A DNA stretch of 64,000 bases from Oscillospiraceae bacterium (GTDB taxonomy: Bacteria > Bacillota > Clostridia > Oscillospirales > Oscillospiraceae). The translations under genes and the position numbers were made by a program. The DNA is taken from contig AP025582.1 in the NCBI GenBank assembly GCA_022846075.1, positions 1,550,001-1,614,000 of the forward strand, read 5' to 3'. The number at the start of each line of letters is the position of its first letter. The first letter of the stretch is position 1. Below the pieces are notes generated by a model. It worked only from the letters and a program-made list of their open reading frames with translations. It ran no database searches and was not told the DNA's origin. Positions 1-7,052 of this stretch are shown piece after piece.

Positions 1-717
1 TGGGCCGGGCGGTTCCCGGAGGAGGAGACAGCCCAAAGGCGGCTCCTTCGGGGGCTGATGAACCTTCGTCCGCCCCTGCCCCCGCGGCCGGGCTTTCTGG
101 GACGGCAGGACGCGCTGCTGTCCGCCGAGCGAGGGGCCAAGGGCGTTGTGGATGTCCTCGGCCTGCCCGCTGTGCCGGGGGAACCCCGGCTGTGCCTGTG
201 GCGGGGGGACATCACCCGGCTGGGGGCGGATGCCATCGTCAACGCCGCCAATCCGGCCCTGCTGGGGTGCTTTTATCCCAACCACGGCTGTATCGACAAC
301 GCCATCCACTCGGCCGCCGGGATCCAGCTCCGGCTGGCCTGCCGGGAGCTGATGGAGGCCCAGGGCCACCCGGAGCCCACGGGACGGGCCAAGGTGACGC
401 CGGGGTTTAATCTGCCTGCCCGGTATGTCCTCCACACGGTGGGACCCATTGTGGAGAGGGAGGTGGCCCGAGGGGACCGGGAGGCGCTGGCGGGCTGTTA
501 CCGGGCCTGCCTGGACGCCGCCGGAGGAGCGGGGTGGGAAAGCGTGGCCTTTTGCTGTATCTCCACCGGGGAGTACCGCTTTCCCGGCCGGGAAGCGGCC
601 CGGATCGCTGTGGACACGGTCCGGGCGCTGCTGCCCCGGTATCCAAACATCAAGCGGGTGATCTTCGATGTGTTCCGAGAGGAGGACGAGGCCCTCTACC
701 ATGAGCTTTTGTACTGA
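1..717 (+). CDS. Zinc-type macrodomain protein-ADP-ribose hydrolase, 5'-truncated by window edge
   Basis: Predicted hydrolase that removes ADP-ribose from proteins. The frame is open from base 1 (19 codons before the ATG at 58, including an RRLLRGLMN stretch that is typical of this family's N-terminal part), so the real start probably lies outside the window. Counting from that ATG, the macro fold is visible as GDIT (50-53), NAAN (62-65) and a Cys/His-rich loop CFYPNHGCIDNAIH (71-84). This loop is the signature of the zinc-dependent macrodomains that accompany class M sirtuins. The 3' end overlaps the sirtuin gene by 17 bases, so the two are very likely co-translated. The pairing suggests one enzyme adds and the other removes the modification. 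Confidence 0.88.
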   Translation, partial: WAGRFPEEETAQRRLLRGLMNLRPPLPPRPGFLGRQDALLSAERGAKGVVDVLGLPAVPGEPRLCLWRGDITRLGADAIVNAANPALLGCFYPNHGCIDNAIHSAAGIQLRLACRELMEAQGHPEPTGRAKVTPGFNLPARYVLHTVGPIVEREVARGDREALAGCYRACLDAAGGAGWESVAFCCISTGEYRFPGREAARIAVDTVRALLPRYPNIKRVIFDVFREEDEALYHELLY

Positions 718-1543
718 GCTGGAGAAAGCGGCCGAAGTCCTGGAACGGTCGGAGGCCGTGGTGGTGGGGGCGGGGTCCGGCCTGTCCGCCTCCGCCGGGC
801 TCACCTATGACGGGCCCCGGTTCCAGGAACACTTCGCCGACTTTATTGCCCGCTATCACGTTACCGACATGTATTCGGCGGGGTTTTATCCCTATCCCAC
901 CCAGGAGGAATACTGGGCCTACTGGAGCCGCCATATCTGGTGGAACCGCTATGCCCAGGGCGGGGGAGCGGTCTACGGCCGCCTGCTGGAGCTGGTGGGA
1001 AAAAGGGATTACTTTATCCTTACCACCAACGTGGACCACTGCTTCCAGCGGGCGGGCTTTGACAAAAAGCGGCTCTTTTACACCCAGGGAGATTACGGGC
1101 TGTTTCAATGCGCCAAGCCCTGCCACGGTAAGACCTACGACAACCGGGCGGCCGTGGCGCGGATGGTAAAGGAGCAGAGGGACCTGCGGGTGCCGCCGGA
1201 GTTGGTGCCCCGGTGCCCGGTGTGCGGCGGGCCCATGATGCCGAACCTGAGGTGCGACGGGCGGTTTGTGGAGGACGAGGGCTGGCGCGCGGCCCAGGAG
1301 CGATGCCGGGATTTCCTCCGCCGGCACTTGAGGGGCAGGATCGTCTTTCTGGAGCTGGGGGTGGGGAACAACACCCCCGGTATCATCAAGTACCCCTTCT
1401 GGCGGATGACGGCGGACAATTCCTCGGCGTGGTATATCTGTGTCAACCAGGGGCAGGCCTGGGCCCCGGAGGTCATCCGGACACAGAGCGTATGCCTGGA
1501 TGGAGACATCGGAACAGTGCTGGAAAAAATGGGAGGAGGATAG
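701..1543 (+). CDS. Class M sirtuin (SirTM), protein ADP-ribosyltransferase
   Basis: A 280-aa sirtuin-fold, NAD-dependent enzyme. The Rossmann motif GAGSGLSASAG lies at 23-33, and TTNVD at 108-112 supplies the conserved Asn110. The usual deacetylase histidine is absent: the equivalent position reads TQGDYG with Gln129. The zinc-ribbon cysteines are Cys137, Cys141, Cys172 and Cys175. Loss of His with an Asn/Gln pair is the hallmark of SirTM enzymes, which transfer ADP-ribose rather than deacetylate. The ATG at 701 is used because it sits inside the end of the macrodomain gene. In staphylococci and streptococci SirTM targets a lipoylated GcvH-like protein. No GcvH-L or LplA gene follows here, but upstream genes cannot be seen. 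Confidence 0.9.
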   Translation: MSFCTELEKAAEVLERSEAVVVGAGSGLSASAGLTYDGPRFQEHFADFIARYHVTDMYSAGFYPYPTQEEYWAYWSRHIWWNRYAQGGGAVYGRLLELVGKRDYFILTTNVDHCFQRAGFDKKRLFYTQGDYGLFQCAKPCHGKTYDNRAAVARMVKEQRDLRVPPELVPRCPVCGGPMMPNLRCDGRFVEDEGWRAAQERCRDFLRRHLRGRIVFLELGVGNNTPGIIKYPFWRMTADNSSAWYICVNQGQAWAPEVIRTQSVCLDGDIGTVLEKMGGG

Positions 1544-1545
1544 TT

Positions 1546-1875
1546 GTGAGCAGAGAAAAGAAGCTGTTTCTTCCCACGGCTGGAAGTGGAGCGGAAGAGG
1601 AGAGGACGGCGCCCCAAGAGGTGGTCGGGGATGCCCCCTGCCCCTGCTGCGGGTGCCTGACCATCCCCAACCACGGGGACGCCCTGGCCTATATCTGCCC
1701 GGTGTGTGCCTGGGAGATCGATCTGTTTCTCCGCTCGGACTGGGAGCCCAGCGACCAAAATCACGGCTTGACCCTGGCCGAGGCGAGAAAGAACTACGCC
1801 GCAATGGGGGCCTCCGACCCCAGGTTAAAAAAGTTTTACAGGCCGCCCAAGGACCAAGAGCGACCGGAGCGGTGA
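1546..1875 (+). CDS. CPCC-type cysteine-rich small protein
   Basis: A 109-aa protein starting at GTG, two bases after the sirtuin stop and preceded by GGGAGGAGG. The core carries CPCCGCLTIP followed by YICPVCAWEID and a stretch rich in D, N and P. This matches the Cys_rich_CPCC domain, a putative metal-binding knuckle of unknown function. The first 30 residues look disordered. Close spacing suggests co-transcription with the macrodomain/sirtuin pair, but no functional link is established. Confidence 0.75.
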   Translation: MSREKKLFLPTAGSGAEEERTAPQEVVGDAPCPCCGCLTIPNHGDALAYICPVCAWEIDLFLRSDWEPSDQNHGLTLAEARKNYAAMGASDPRLKKFYRPPKDQERPER

Positions 1876-1925
1876 AAACGGGGACCGATTTTACGAAAGC
1901 TGGTTTAAACCTCCAATAAAAGGGA

Positions 1926-1964
1926 AAAATGGACACACCTGACATAGAAAGGTGTGTCCATTTT
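1926..1964 (+). terminator. 15-bp perfect hairpin, terminator-like, overlapping the spoIIR start
   Basis: Bases 1926-1940 pair perfectly with 1950-1964 around a 9-base loop. An A-tract is on the left arm and TTTT on the right, as in a Rho-independent terminator for the upstream operon. The right arm contains AAAGGTG, the only plausible Shine-Dalgarno for spoIIR, and the first bases of that gene. It may therefore end one transcript and, when transcribed through, hide the spoIIR ribosome binding site. Confidence 0.7.
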
Positions 1965-2580
1965 GGTACATGAGAAAAAGAACCGGTTTTGCCGGTGGGA
2001 GCTTGCCCTGCTGCTGGGCGTGGCTTTTGCCTCTCTGATGGGGACCTGGCTGTCCGGCCAGCAGGCGGCGCTGACCGAACAGGTGGTGCGGCTCCACGTG
2101 GTGGGCGCCTCCGACTCCGCCGAGGATCAGATGGTGAAGCTCCGGGTGCGGGACGCGGTGCTGGAAGAGGCCGGGCCTTGGCTGGAGGGGATCACCGACC
2201 AGACCCAGGCCCAGGTCATCCTGGCCGAGCATCTGGAAGAGCTGGCCCGGGCCGGGGCGGAGGCGGCGGGGAACTCGGTGTCCGTCACCGCCCAGGTGGA
2301 GGAGGACGCCTGGTTCCCCACGAAGCGGTACACGGATTTCTCCCTTCCCGCGGGGCGGTACACCGCGCTGAAGATCACCCTGGGAGAGGGAGAGGGCCGG
2401 AACTGGTGGTGCGTCGTGTTCCCGCCCCTGTGCCTGGGCTCGGTCACCGAGACGGTGGCCCAGCGGGCGGGCAGTTTCTCCGACGGCCAGGTGAAGATGA
2501 TTACCGGGGAGGACGAGGGCTATCTGGTGAAATTCCGGGCTCTGGAGCTCTGGAACGAGCTGACGGAGAAGCTGGGCTAA
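1963..2580 (+). CDS. spoIIR: Stage II sporulation protein R
   Basis: Signal protein made in the forespore under sigma-F. It triggers SpoIIGA processing of pro-sigma-E in the mother cell. The protein is about 205 aa, with an N-terminal membrane/export segment (ELALLLGVAFASLMGTWLS) and the conserved VVRLHVVGASDSAEDQ block just after it. TTG at 1963 is preferred because AAAGGTG lies 8 bases upstream. GTG at 1954 is also in frame but would touch that Shine-Dalgarno. The last four bases overlap the convergent peptidase gene. Family assignment is strong; the start is uncertain. Confidence 0.88.
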   Translation: MVHEKKNRFCRWELALLLGVAFASLMGTWLSGQQAALTEQVVRLHVVGASDSAEDQMVKLRVRDAVLEEAGPWLEGITDQTQAQVILAEHLEELARAGAEAAGNSVSVTAQVEEDAWFPTKRYTDFSLPAGRYTALKITLGEGEGRNWWCVVFPPLCLGSVTETVAQRAGSFSDGQVKMITGEDEGYLVKFRALELWNELTEKLG

Positions 2581-3620
2581 GTTCCCGGCCTCCACAGGTC
2601 GGGCAGGGCGTAGACGGTTTTTCCGCTCCAGCCTGTGACGGTGTGGGCGGTAAAGAGGCAGTTCAGAACGGCCTCCTCCGTACACTCGGCGGCGGCGCGG
2701 AAGGGCAGGTCCAATTTGTTCTCATGGAAGGCGGTCACCGTTCGGGTGGCCGCCTTTTCTCTCGGGTCAAAGGAATTGGCGGTGGAGAAGGCCAGAAATA
2801 CCTCGCCGCTGCCCTGGCCGATAAAGGAGCCAAGGCGGGCCAGGCCCACGGAGGCCCGGCGGGCTACCCGGCCCAGCTGGCGGCTGTCCAGAGGCAGGTC
2901 GGTGGCCAGAAGGACGATACAGGAGCCTACGTCGGACGCCTTGGCGGCCTTGGCCGCCTCGATGGCAGACCCAACCTTTGTTCCGCCGATGGTGAGGTCG
3001 CGGAGCCTTCCGTGATTGGCCAGGACCAGGGCCCCCAGAGTATACTGCCGGCCGTCCATTTCCAGGATCCGGGAGGCGGAGCCCACGCCGCCCTTGAGGC
3101 CGTGGCACACCATGCCGGTTCCGGCGCCCACATCCCCTTCGTCGAAATCAGGTGAGGCGGCGGCCAGGGCGGAGAATACCTGCTCGGCGCCCACCGCCCG
3201 GCGCTGGATGTGGTTGAGCCCGGCGTCGTTGCACTCACAGACCACGGGATTCACCGAGGCCATGGGGACCCCCTCGGCCTCACAGCGGGTGAGCATGTAC
3301 TCCACCATGGCGTCGTGGACCAGGCCCACGTTGAGGGTGTTGGTGAGGGCGATGGGGGTCTCCAGCGAGCCCAGCTCCTCCACCTGGACAAGGCCGGCCG
3401 TCTTGCCGAAGCCGTTCAGCACGAAGGCGGCGGCGGGCAGCTTATGGACGAAAGGGTTCTCCGGGCAGGGGAGGACCACCGTGACCCCGGTCTTGTGCTC
3501 GGGGGTGTCCACGGTGCAGTGTCCCACGGTGACGCCGGGGACGTCGGTGAGCTTATTCCGGGGGCCGGTGGGGAGTTCCCCGACAGTAAGGCCGTGATCT
3601 CGGGCGCGGAGCTGGTACAT
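2577..3620 (-). CDS. P1 family (DmpA-like, S58) self-processing peptidase
   Basis: A 347-aa N-terminal nucleophile aminopeptidase/amidase. The DVGSCIVLLATDLPL block, with Gly-Ser at about 232-233, matches the DmpA autoproteolysis site where Ser becomes the new N-terminal nucleophile. NHGRLRDLTI and the N-terminal LTDVPGVTVGH also fit the family. Three ATGs are adjacent; the third (3620) has the best distance (7 bases) from GGGGG. The gene lies 12 bases downstream of the alpha/beta hydrolase and probably shares its promoter. The true substrate is unknown. Confidence 0.85.
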   Translation of the reverse strand: MYQLRARDHGLTVGELPTGPRNKLTDVPGVTVGHCTVDTPEHKTGVTVVLPCPENPFVHKLPAAAFVLNGFGKTAGLVQVEELGSLETPIALTNTLNVGLVHDAMVEYMLTRCEAEGVPMASVNPVVCECNDAGLNHIQRRAVGAEQVFSALAAASPDFDEGDVGAGTGMVCHGLKGGVGSASRILEMDGRQYTLGALVLANHGRLRDLTIGGTKVGSAIEAAKAAKASDVGSCIVLLATDLPLDSRQLGRVARRASVGLARLGSFIGQGSGEVFLAFSTANSFDPREKAATRTVTAFHENKLDLPFRAAAECTEEAVLNCLFTAHTVTGWSGKTVYALPDLWRPGT

Positions 3621-3632
3621 CATCATTCCCCC

Positions 3633-4397
3633 TTACGAATTCAGAAAATCCAGGCTGAGGCGGTAGAAGTCGTCTGAACTGGAGAACATGGCGGGATGGC
3701 CGCCGCTGGGAAAAAGGTAAAGTGAGCCGTGGCCGATTTGAGTAAGAAGGTTTTGATAGGTTTTCTCCATGTAGCCGGGAGCCATAGAGAGGAGAAACTC
3801 GTCCTCCAGGCTGCCGGTGAGGAGAATATCGGTTCTTAATTCAGAGAGTGGACGGTGAAAAAAGCGCCCGATTTCCTTATGGTGGCGGAGGACGGCGGCG
3901 GTGTCGTTGTCCACCACGCCCTCCCAGTCCTCGCCGTGCATATAACGGAAAAACTGTCGGGCGTTTTCATCCTGCTTGGAGGCCTCACGTTCCTCCGCCA
4001 GATAGGAGGTGACGGCTTCCAGGGAGTGGTCACCCTCGAAACTGTCAGCAATGACCTTCCTCACGAGTTCCGGGGCCTCCAGGGCCACGTTGATAGCCGT
4101 CAGAGCGCCGCCGCTGGTGCCGATGAGATGGGCGGGCCCCAGGTCCAGGGCCCGGAGAAGGGCAATGACCTGCCGGGCTTCCTCAAACCAGAGGTCGGTG
4201 GGAAATTCCGAAAGCCGATCAGAGGCGCCGTGGCCCAGGAAGTCCGGGCAAATGACGCGGAAGCTGGCGGCGTAGCGCTGGGCGGTGCCGTAGAACATGT
4301 TGGAAGAGGCGGCGTTGCCGTGGAGGAGCAGGAGAGGCGTTCCGGCGCCCTGGTCGGTATAATGAAGCCGGTGTCCCAGATAGCAAAACTCAGGCAT
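3633..4397 (-). CDS. Alpha/beta hydrolase
   Basis: A 254-aa single-domain alpha/beta hydrolase. LLLLHGNAA forms the oxyanion region, the nucleophile elbow is GTSGG with Ser95, and GGHPAMF near the C-terminus likely supplies the catalytic His. The start ATG is preceded by AAAGGGGGAA. There is no signal peptide, so a cytoplasmic esterase or related hydrolase is expected. Substrate specificity cannot be read from the sequence. It is the first gene of a two-gene unit with the P1 peptidase. Confidence 0.82.
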   Translation of the reverse strand: MPEFCYLGHRLHYTDQGAGTPLLLLHGNAASSNMFYGTAQRYAASFRVICPDFLGHGASDRLSEFPTDLWFEEARQVIALLRALDLGPAHLIGTSGGALTAINVALEAPELVRKVIADSFEGDHSLEAVTSYLAEEREASKQDENARQFFRYMHGEDWEGVVDNDTAAVLRHHKEIGRFFHRPLSELRTDILLTGSLEDEFLLSMAPGYMEKTYQNLLTQIGHGSLYLFPSGGHPAMFSSSDDFYRLSLDFLNS

Positions 4398-4421
4398 TTG
4401 GATTCCCCCTTTATTGAAGTT

Positions 4422-4450
4422 ATCCTATCATAGTGGTGAGTGCTTGGCAA
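4422..4450 (-). promoter_or_regulatory. Sigma-A-type promoter of hydrolase-peptidase unit
   Basis: On the minus strand TTGCCA (4445-4450) and TAGGAT (4422-4427) are separated by 17 bases, just upstream of the hydrolase start. Confidence 0.6.
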
Positions 4451-4523
4451 GGGGAGCGGTCCGCGGCGGTATTATGATGGAAAAGAGGGCGGCGGCCAGG
4501 TGAAATTATAGTCGGAATGACGC

Positions 4524-4551
4524 TTGCGTTTTTGATCCCAGCCTTTATAAT
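4524..4551 (+). promoter_or_regulatory. Sigma-A-type promoter of MATE gene
   Basis: TTGCGT (4524-4529), a 16-base spacer and a perfect TATAAT (4546-4551). Transcription would start near 4558, which argues against the upstream GTG at 4560 and for the start at 4587. Confidence 0.65.
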
Positions 4552-4586
4552 TTCCCTATGTGTTTTTTCGGAGAGAGGGTGCCCAC

Positions 4587-5915
4587 GTGAAGAAGAGGGA
4601 AAACAATATTTTGGCCCTGAGCTGGCCTATTTTTATTGAGCTGCTCCTCCAAATGCTGGTAGGCAATGCCGACCAGATCATGGTGGGCTGGCGGGATCCC
4701 GGAGGAGTGGGGGCCATCGGCAACGCCAATCAGGTGACAAATCTGGTGCTTCTGGTATTCTCCGTGGTGTGTACCGCCTCCATGATCCTGATTTCCCAGT
4801 ACATCGGCGCCAAGGACACCGCCAAGGTCAACCGGACCTATACAGTGGCCCTGGTGACCAACATCGTGTTCGGGCTTCTGGTGAGTTTGGTCCTGATCCT
4901 CGGTTGCGGCGGCATTTTCCGGCTCATGGGGGTCCATGAGGAGATTTTCGAGAAAACCTGCGGCTATATGCGGGTCATCGGGGTGGGGATGGTGTTCCAG
5001 GCGGTCTACCTCACCTTCACCGCCTTTTTCCGCAGCAGCCAGATGATGAAGGAGACCATGCTCATATCGGTGTTGATGAACTGCCTGAACATCGGGGGCA
5101 ACGCCGTCCTCATCAACGGCCTGGGGCCCGTTCCCGCCCTGGGGGTGCTGGGGGCGGCGGTGTCCAGCGACCTCTCCCGGCTCATCGGGGTGGTGGTCAT
5201 CGCCCTCCTTTTCCGCCGGAAGTTCGGACCGGTGGTCAAGATGAGCGATCTGCGGCCTTTCCCGGCCGAGCAGTTCGGGCGGCTGCTGGCCATCGGCATC
5301 CCAACCGGCGGGGAATCGGTGTCCTACAACCTGTCCCAAATCTGCATCCAGACCATCTGCAACCGCTTTGCCCAGTTCGTGGTGAATACCCGGGTGTACG
5401 CCAATATGTTTGCCAATGTTACTTACCTCTTTGGCGCGGCGCTGTCCCAGGCCGCCCAGGTGGTGGTGGCCAGACTCATGGGCGGGGGAGACGTACCCGC
5501 CACCAGGAAGAGCGTGCGGCTGGCCCTCTTAGGCTCCGTCGGAGTGTCTCTGGCGGTATCCATCCTGCTCTACCTCTTCGCCGGGCCGGTCTACTCCCTT
5601 TTCACCAGGGACCCCGACATCATTGCCCTGGCCAAGATCATTATGCTCATCGAGATCCCGTTGGAGGTGGGGCGGGCGGTGAACATGACCATGTGCCGTG
5701 TGCTCCAGGCCTGCGGAGATATCCGCTACCCCATTCTCCTGTGTGTGATTTTCGCCTGGGTCATGGGGGTGGGCGGGAGCTGGCTCTTCGGTGTGCGGTT
5801 TGGCCTGGGCCTTCCCGGGCTGTGGATCGCCATGGCGCTGGACGAGTGTATCCGGGCGGTGCTGTTCCTGTGGCGCTGGTGGTCGGGGGCCTGGCAGAGC
5901 AAACATGTATTATGA
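4587..5915 (+). CDS. MATE family multidrug/metabolite exporter
   Basis: A 442-aa membrane protein with about 12 predicted hydrophobic segments and the MATE opening LALSWPIFIELLLQML. It shows two repeated halves, each with the family's NxxPxxG-like turns. MATE proteins are cation-coupled antiporters of drugs or toxic organic cations. GTG at 4587 is chosen for the GAGAGAGG 8 bases upstream and for the position of the promoter. It appears to be monocistronic. The transported compound is unknown. Confidence 0.87.
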   Translation: MKKRENNILALSWPIFIELLLQMLVGNADQIMVGWRDPGGVGAIGNANQVTNLVLLVFSVVCTASMILISQYIGAKDTAKVNRTYTVALVTNIVFGLLVSLVLILGCGGIFRLMGVHEEIFEKTCGYMRVIGVGMVFQAVYLTFTAFFRSSQMMKETMLISVLMNCLNIGGNAVLINGLGPVPALGVLGAAVSSDLSRLIGVVVIALLFRRKFGPVVKMSDLRPFPAEQFGRLLAIGIPTGGESVSYNLSQICIQTICNRFAQFVVNTRVYANMFANVTYLFGAALSQAAQVVVARLMGGGDVPATRKSVRLALLGSVGVSLAVSILLYLFAGPVYSLFTRDPDIIALAKIIMLIEIPLEVGRAVNMTMCRVLQACGDIRYPILLCVIFAWVMGVGGSWLFGVRFGLGLPGLWIAMALDECIRAVLFLWRWWSGAWQSKHVL

Positions 5916-5933
5916 AAGTTATGTGTGCCTGGA

Positions 5934-5962
5934 TTGCAAAAACCGGGTGAGTATGTTATACT
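5934..5962 (+). promoter_or_regulatory. Extended -10 promoter of holA
   Basis: TTGCAA (5934-5939), a 17-base spacer and TATACT (5957-5962), with TG one base before the -10 (TGTTATACT). It lies 30 bases before the holA start. Confidence 0.7.
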
Positions 5963-5993
5963 AAGACCACTGCGCGGCATGAGGAGGCAGGCC

Positions 5994-7031
5994 ATGGCTT
6001 TCAAGAAAAAAACAGATGATTCCGCCTATCGGGATCTGAAGAAGGATATCACCGCCGGAAGCATCGGGAACCTATACATCCTTCACGGCGAGGAAGTCTA
6101 CCTCCGGGAGTATTACCTGGGAAAAATGAAGGAGGCTCTTCTCACCGGGGGGCTGGACGACTTCAATTTTCACACGCTGGGGGCCAAGGATTTCTCCATC
6201 CACAAACTGCGGGAGCTGGTGGACGCCATGCCCATGATGAGCGAGCGCACACTGGTGGTGGTCTCCGACTACGATATCTATAAGGGGGATAAGGAGGCCA
6301 TGGCCGATCTCCTGTCCGACCTGCCCGACTACGTGTGCCTGGTGTTCGTCTACGACGTCATTGAATACAAGGCGGACAACCGGGCGAAGCTGGCCAAGAT
6401 CGTCAAGGAGAAGGGCCGGGTGGTGGATTTCGCCCGCCAGGACCAGGGGGATCTGACCGACTGGATCGCCCGGCGGTTCCGGGCCCTGGGCCACGACATC
6501 AGCACCGACGACGCCCGGTATCTGATCTTCCTATGCGGGGATCTGATGACGGGGCTCATCTCCGAGATCGGCAAGATCGGCTCCTACGCCAAGGAGAAGC
6601 GGGTCACCCGGAGGGACATCGACGCCGTGGCCACTCCCCAGCTGGACGCGGTGGTGTTCCAGCTCACCGACGCCATCGCCGCGGGGGACTTCGACAAGGC
6701 CTTCTCCGTTTTGGGGGATCTCCTGCATATGCAGGAGGCCCCCATCAAGCTGCTGTCCATTCTGGGGCGGCAGATTCGGCAGCTCTACACCGCCCGGCTG
6801 GCCATTGAGAACGGCAAGGGGGCCAAGTGGCTCATGGAGCTGTGGGGCCTGCGGTCGGCCTACCCGGCGGAAAAGCTGGTCCAGTCGGCCCGGAAGTTTT
6901 CCCTGGAGTGGTGCCGCAGGGCGGTGCTCCGCTGTGAGGAGATCGATCTGGCCATGAAGTCCACCGGTGCCGACGCCGAGGAGCTGCTTACCGGGCTCCT
7001 CCTGGAGCTGGCGGCCAAAAAGGCGTCTTGA
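5994..7031 (+). CDS. holA: DNA polymerase III subunit delta
   Basis: A 345-aa clamp-loader subunit that opens the beta sliding clamp. The order of conserved blocks is typical: NLYILHGEEVYLREYY near the N-terminus, then LRELVDAMPMMSERTLVVVSDYD, and a C-terminal helical collar region (LLSILGRQIRQLYTAR). It has a degenerate AAA+ fold. ATG at 5994 follows GAGGAGGCAG. The DUF4914 gene starts 21 bases downstream, so transcription probably continues into it. Confidence 0.92.
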   Translation: MAFKKKTDDSAYRDLKKDITAGSIGNLYILHGEEVYLREYYLGKMKEALLTGGLDDFNFHTLGAKDFSIHKLRELVDAMPMMSERTLVVVSDYDIYKGDKEAMADLLSDLPDYVCLVFVYDVIEYKADNRAKLAKIVKEKGRVVDFARQDQGDLTDWIARRFRALGHDISTDDARYLIFLCGDLMTGLISEIGKIGSYAKEKRVTRRDIDAVATPQLDAVVFQLTDAIAAGDFDKAFSVLGDLLHMQEAPIKLLSILGRQIRQLYTARLAIENGKGAKWLMELWGLRSAYPAEKLVQSARKFSLEWCRRAVLRCEEIDLAMKSTGADAEELLTGLLLELAAKKAS

Positions 7032-7052
7032 CAGAAAGCGAGGTCATGGATT

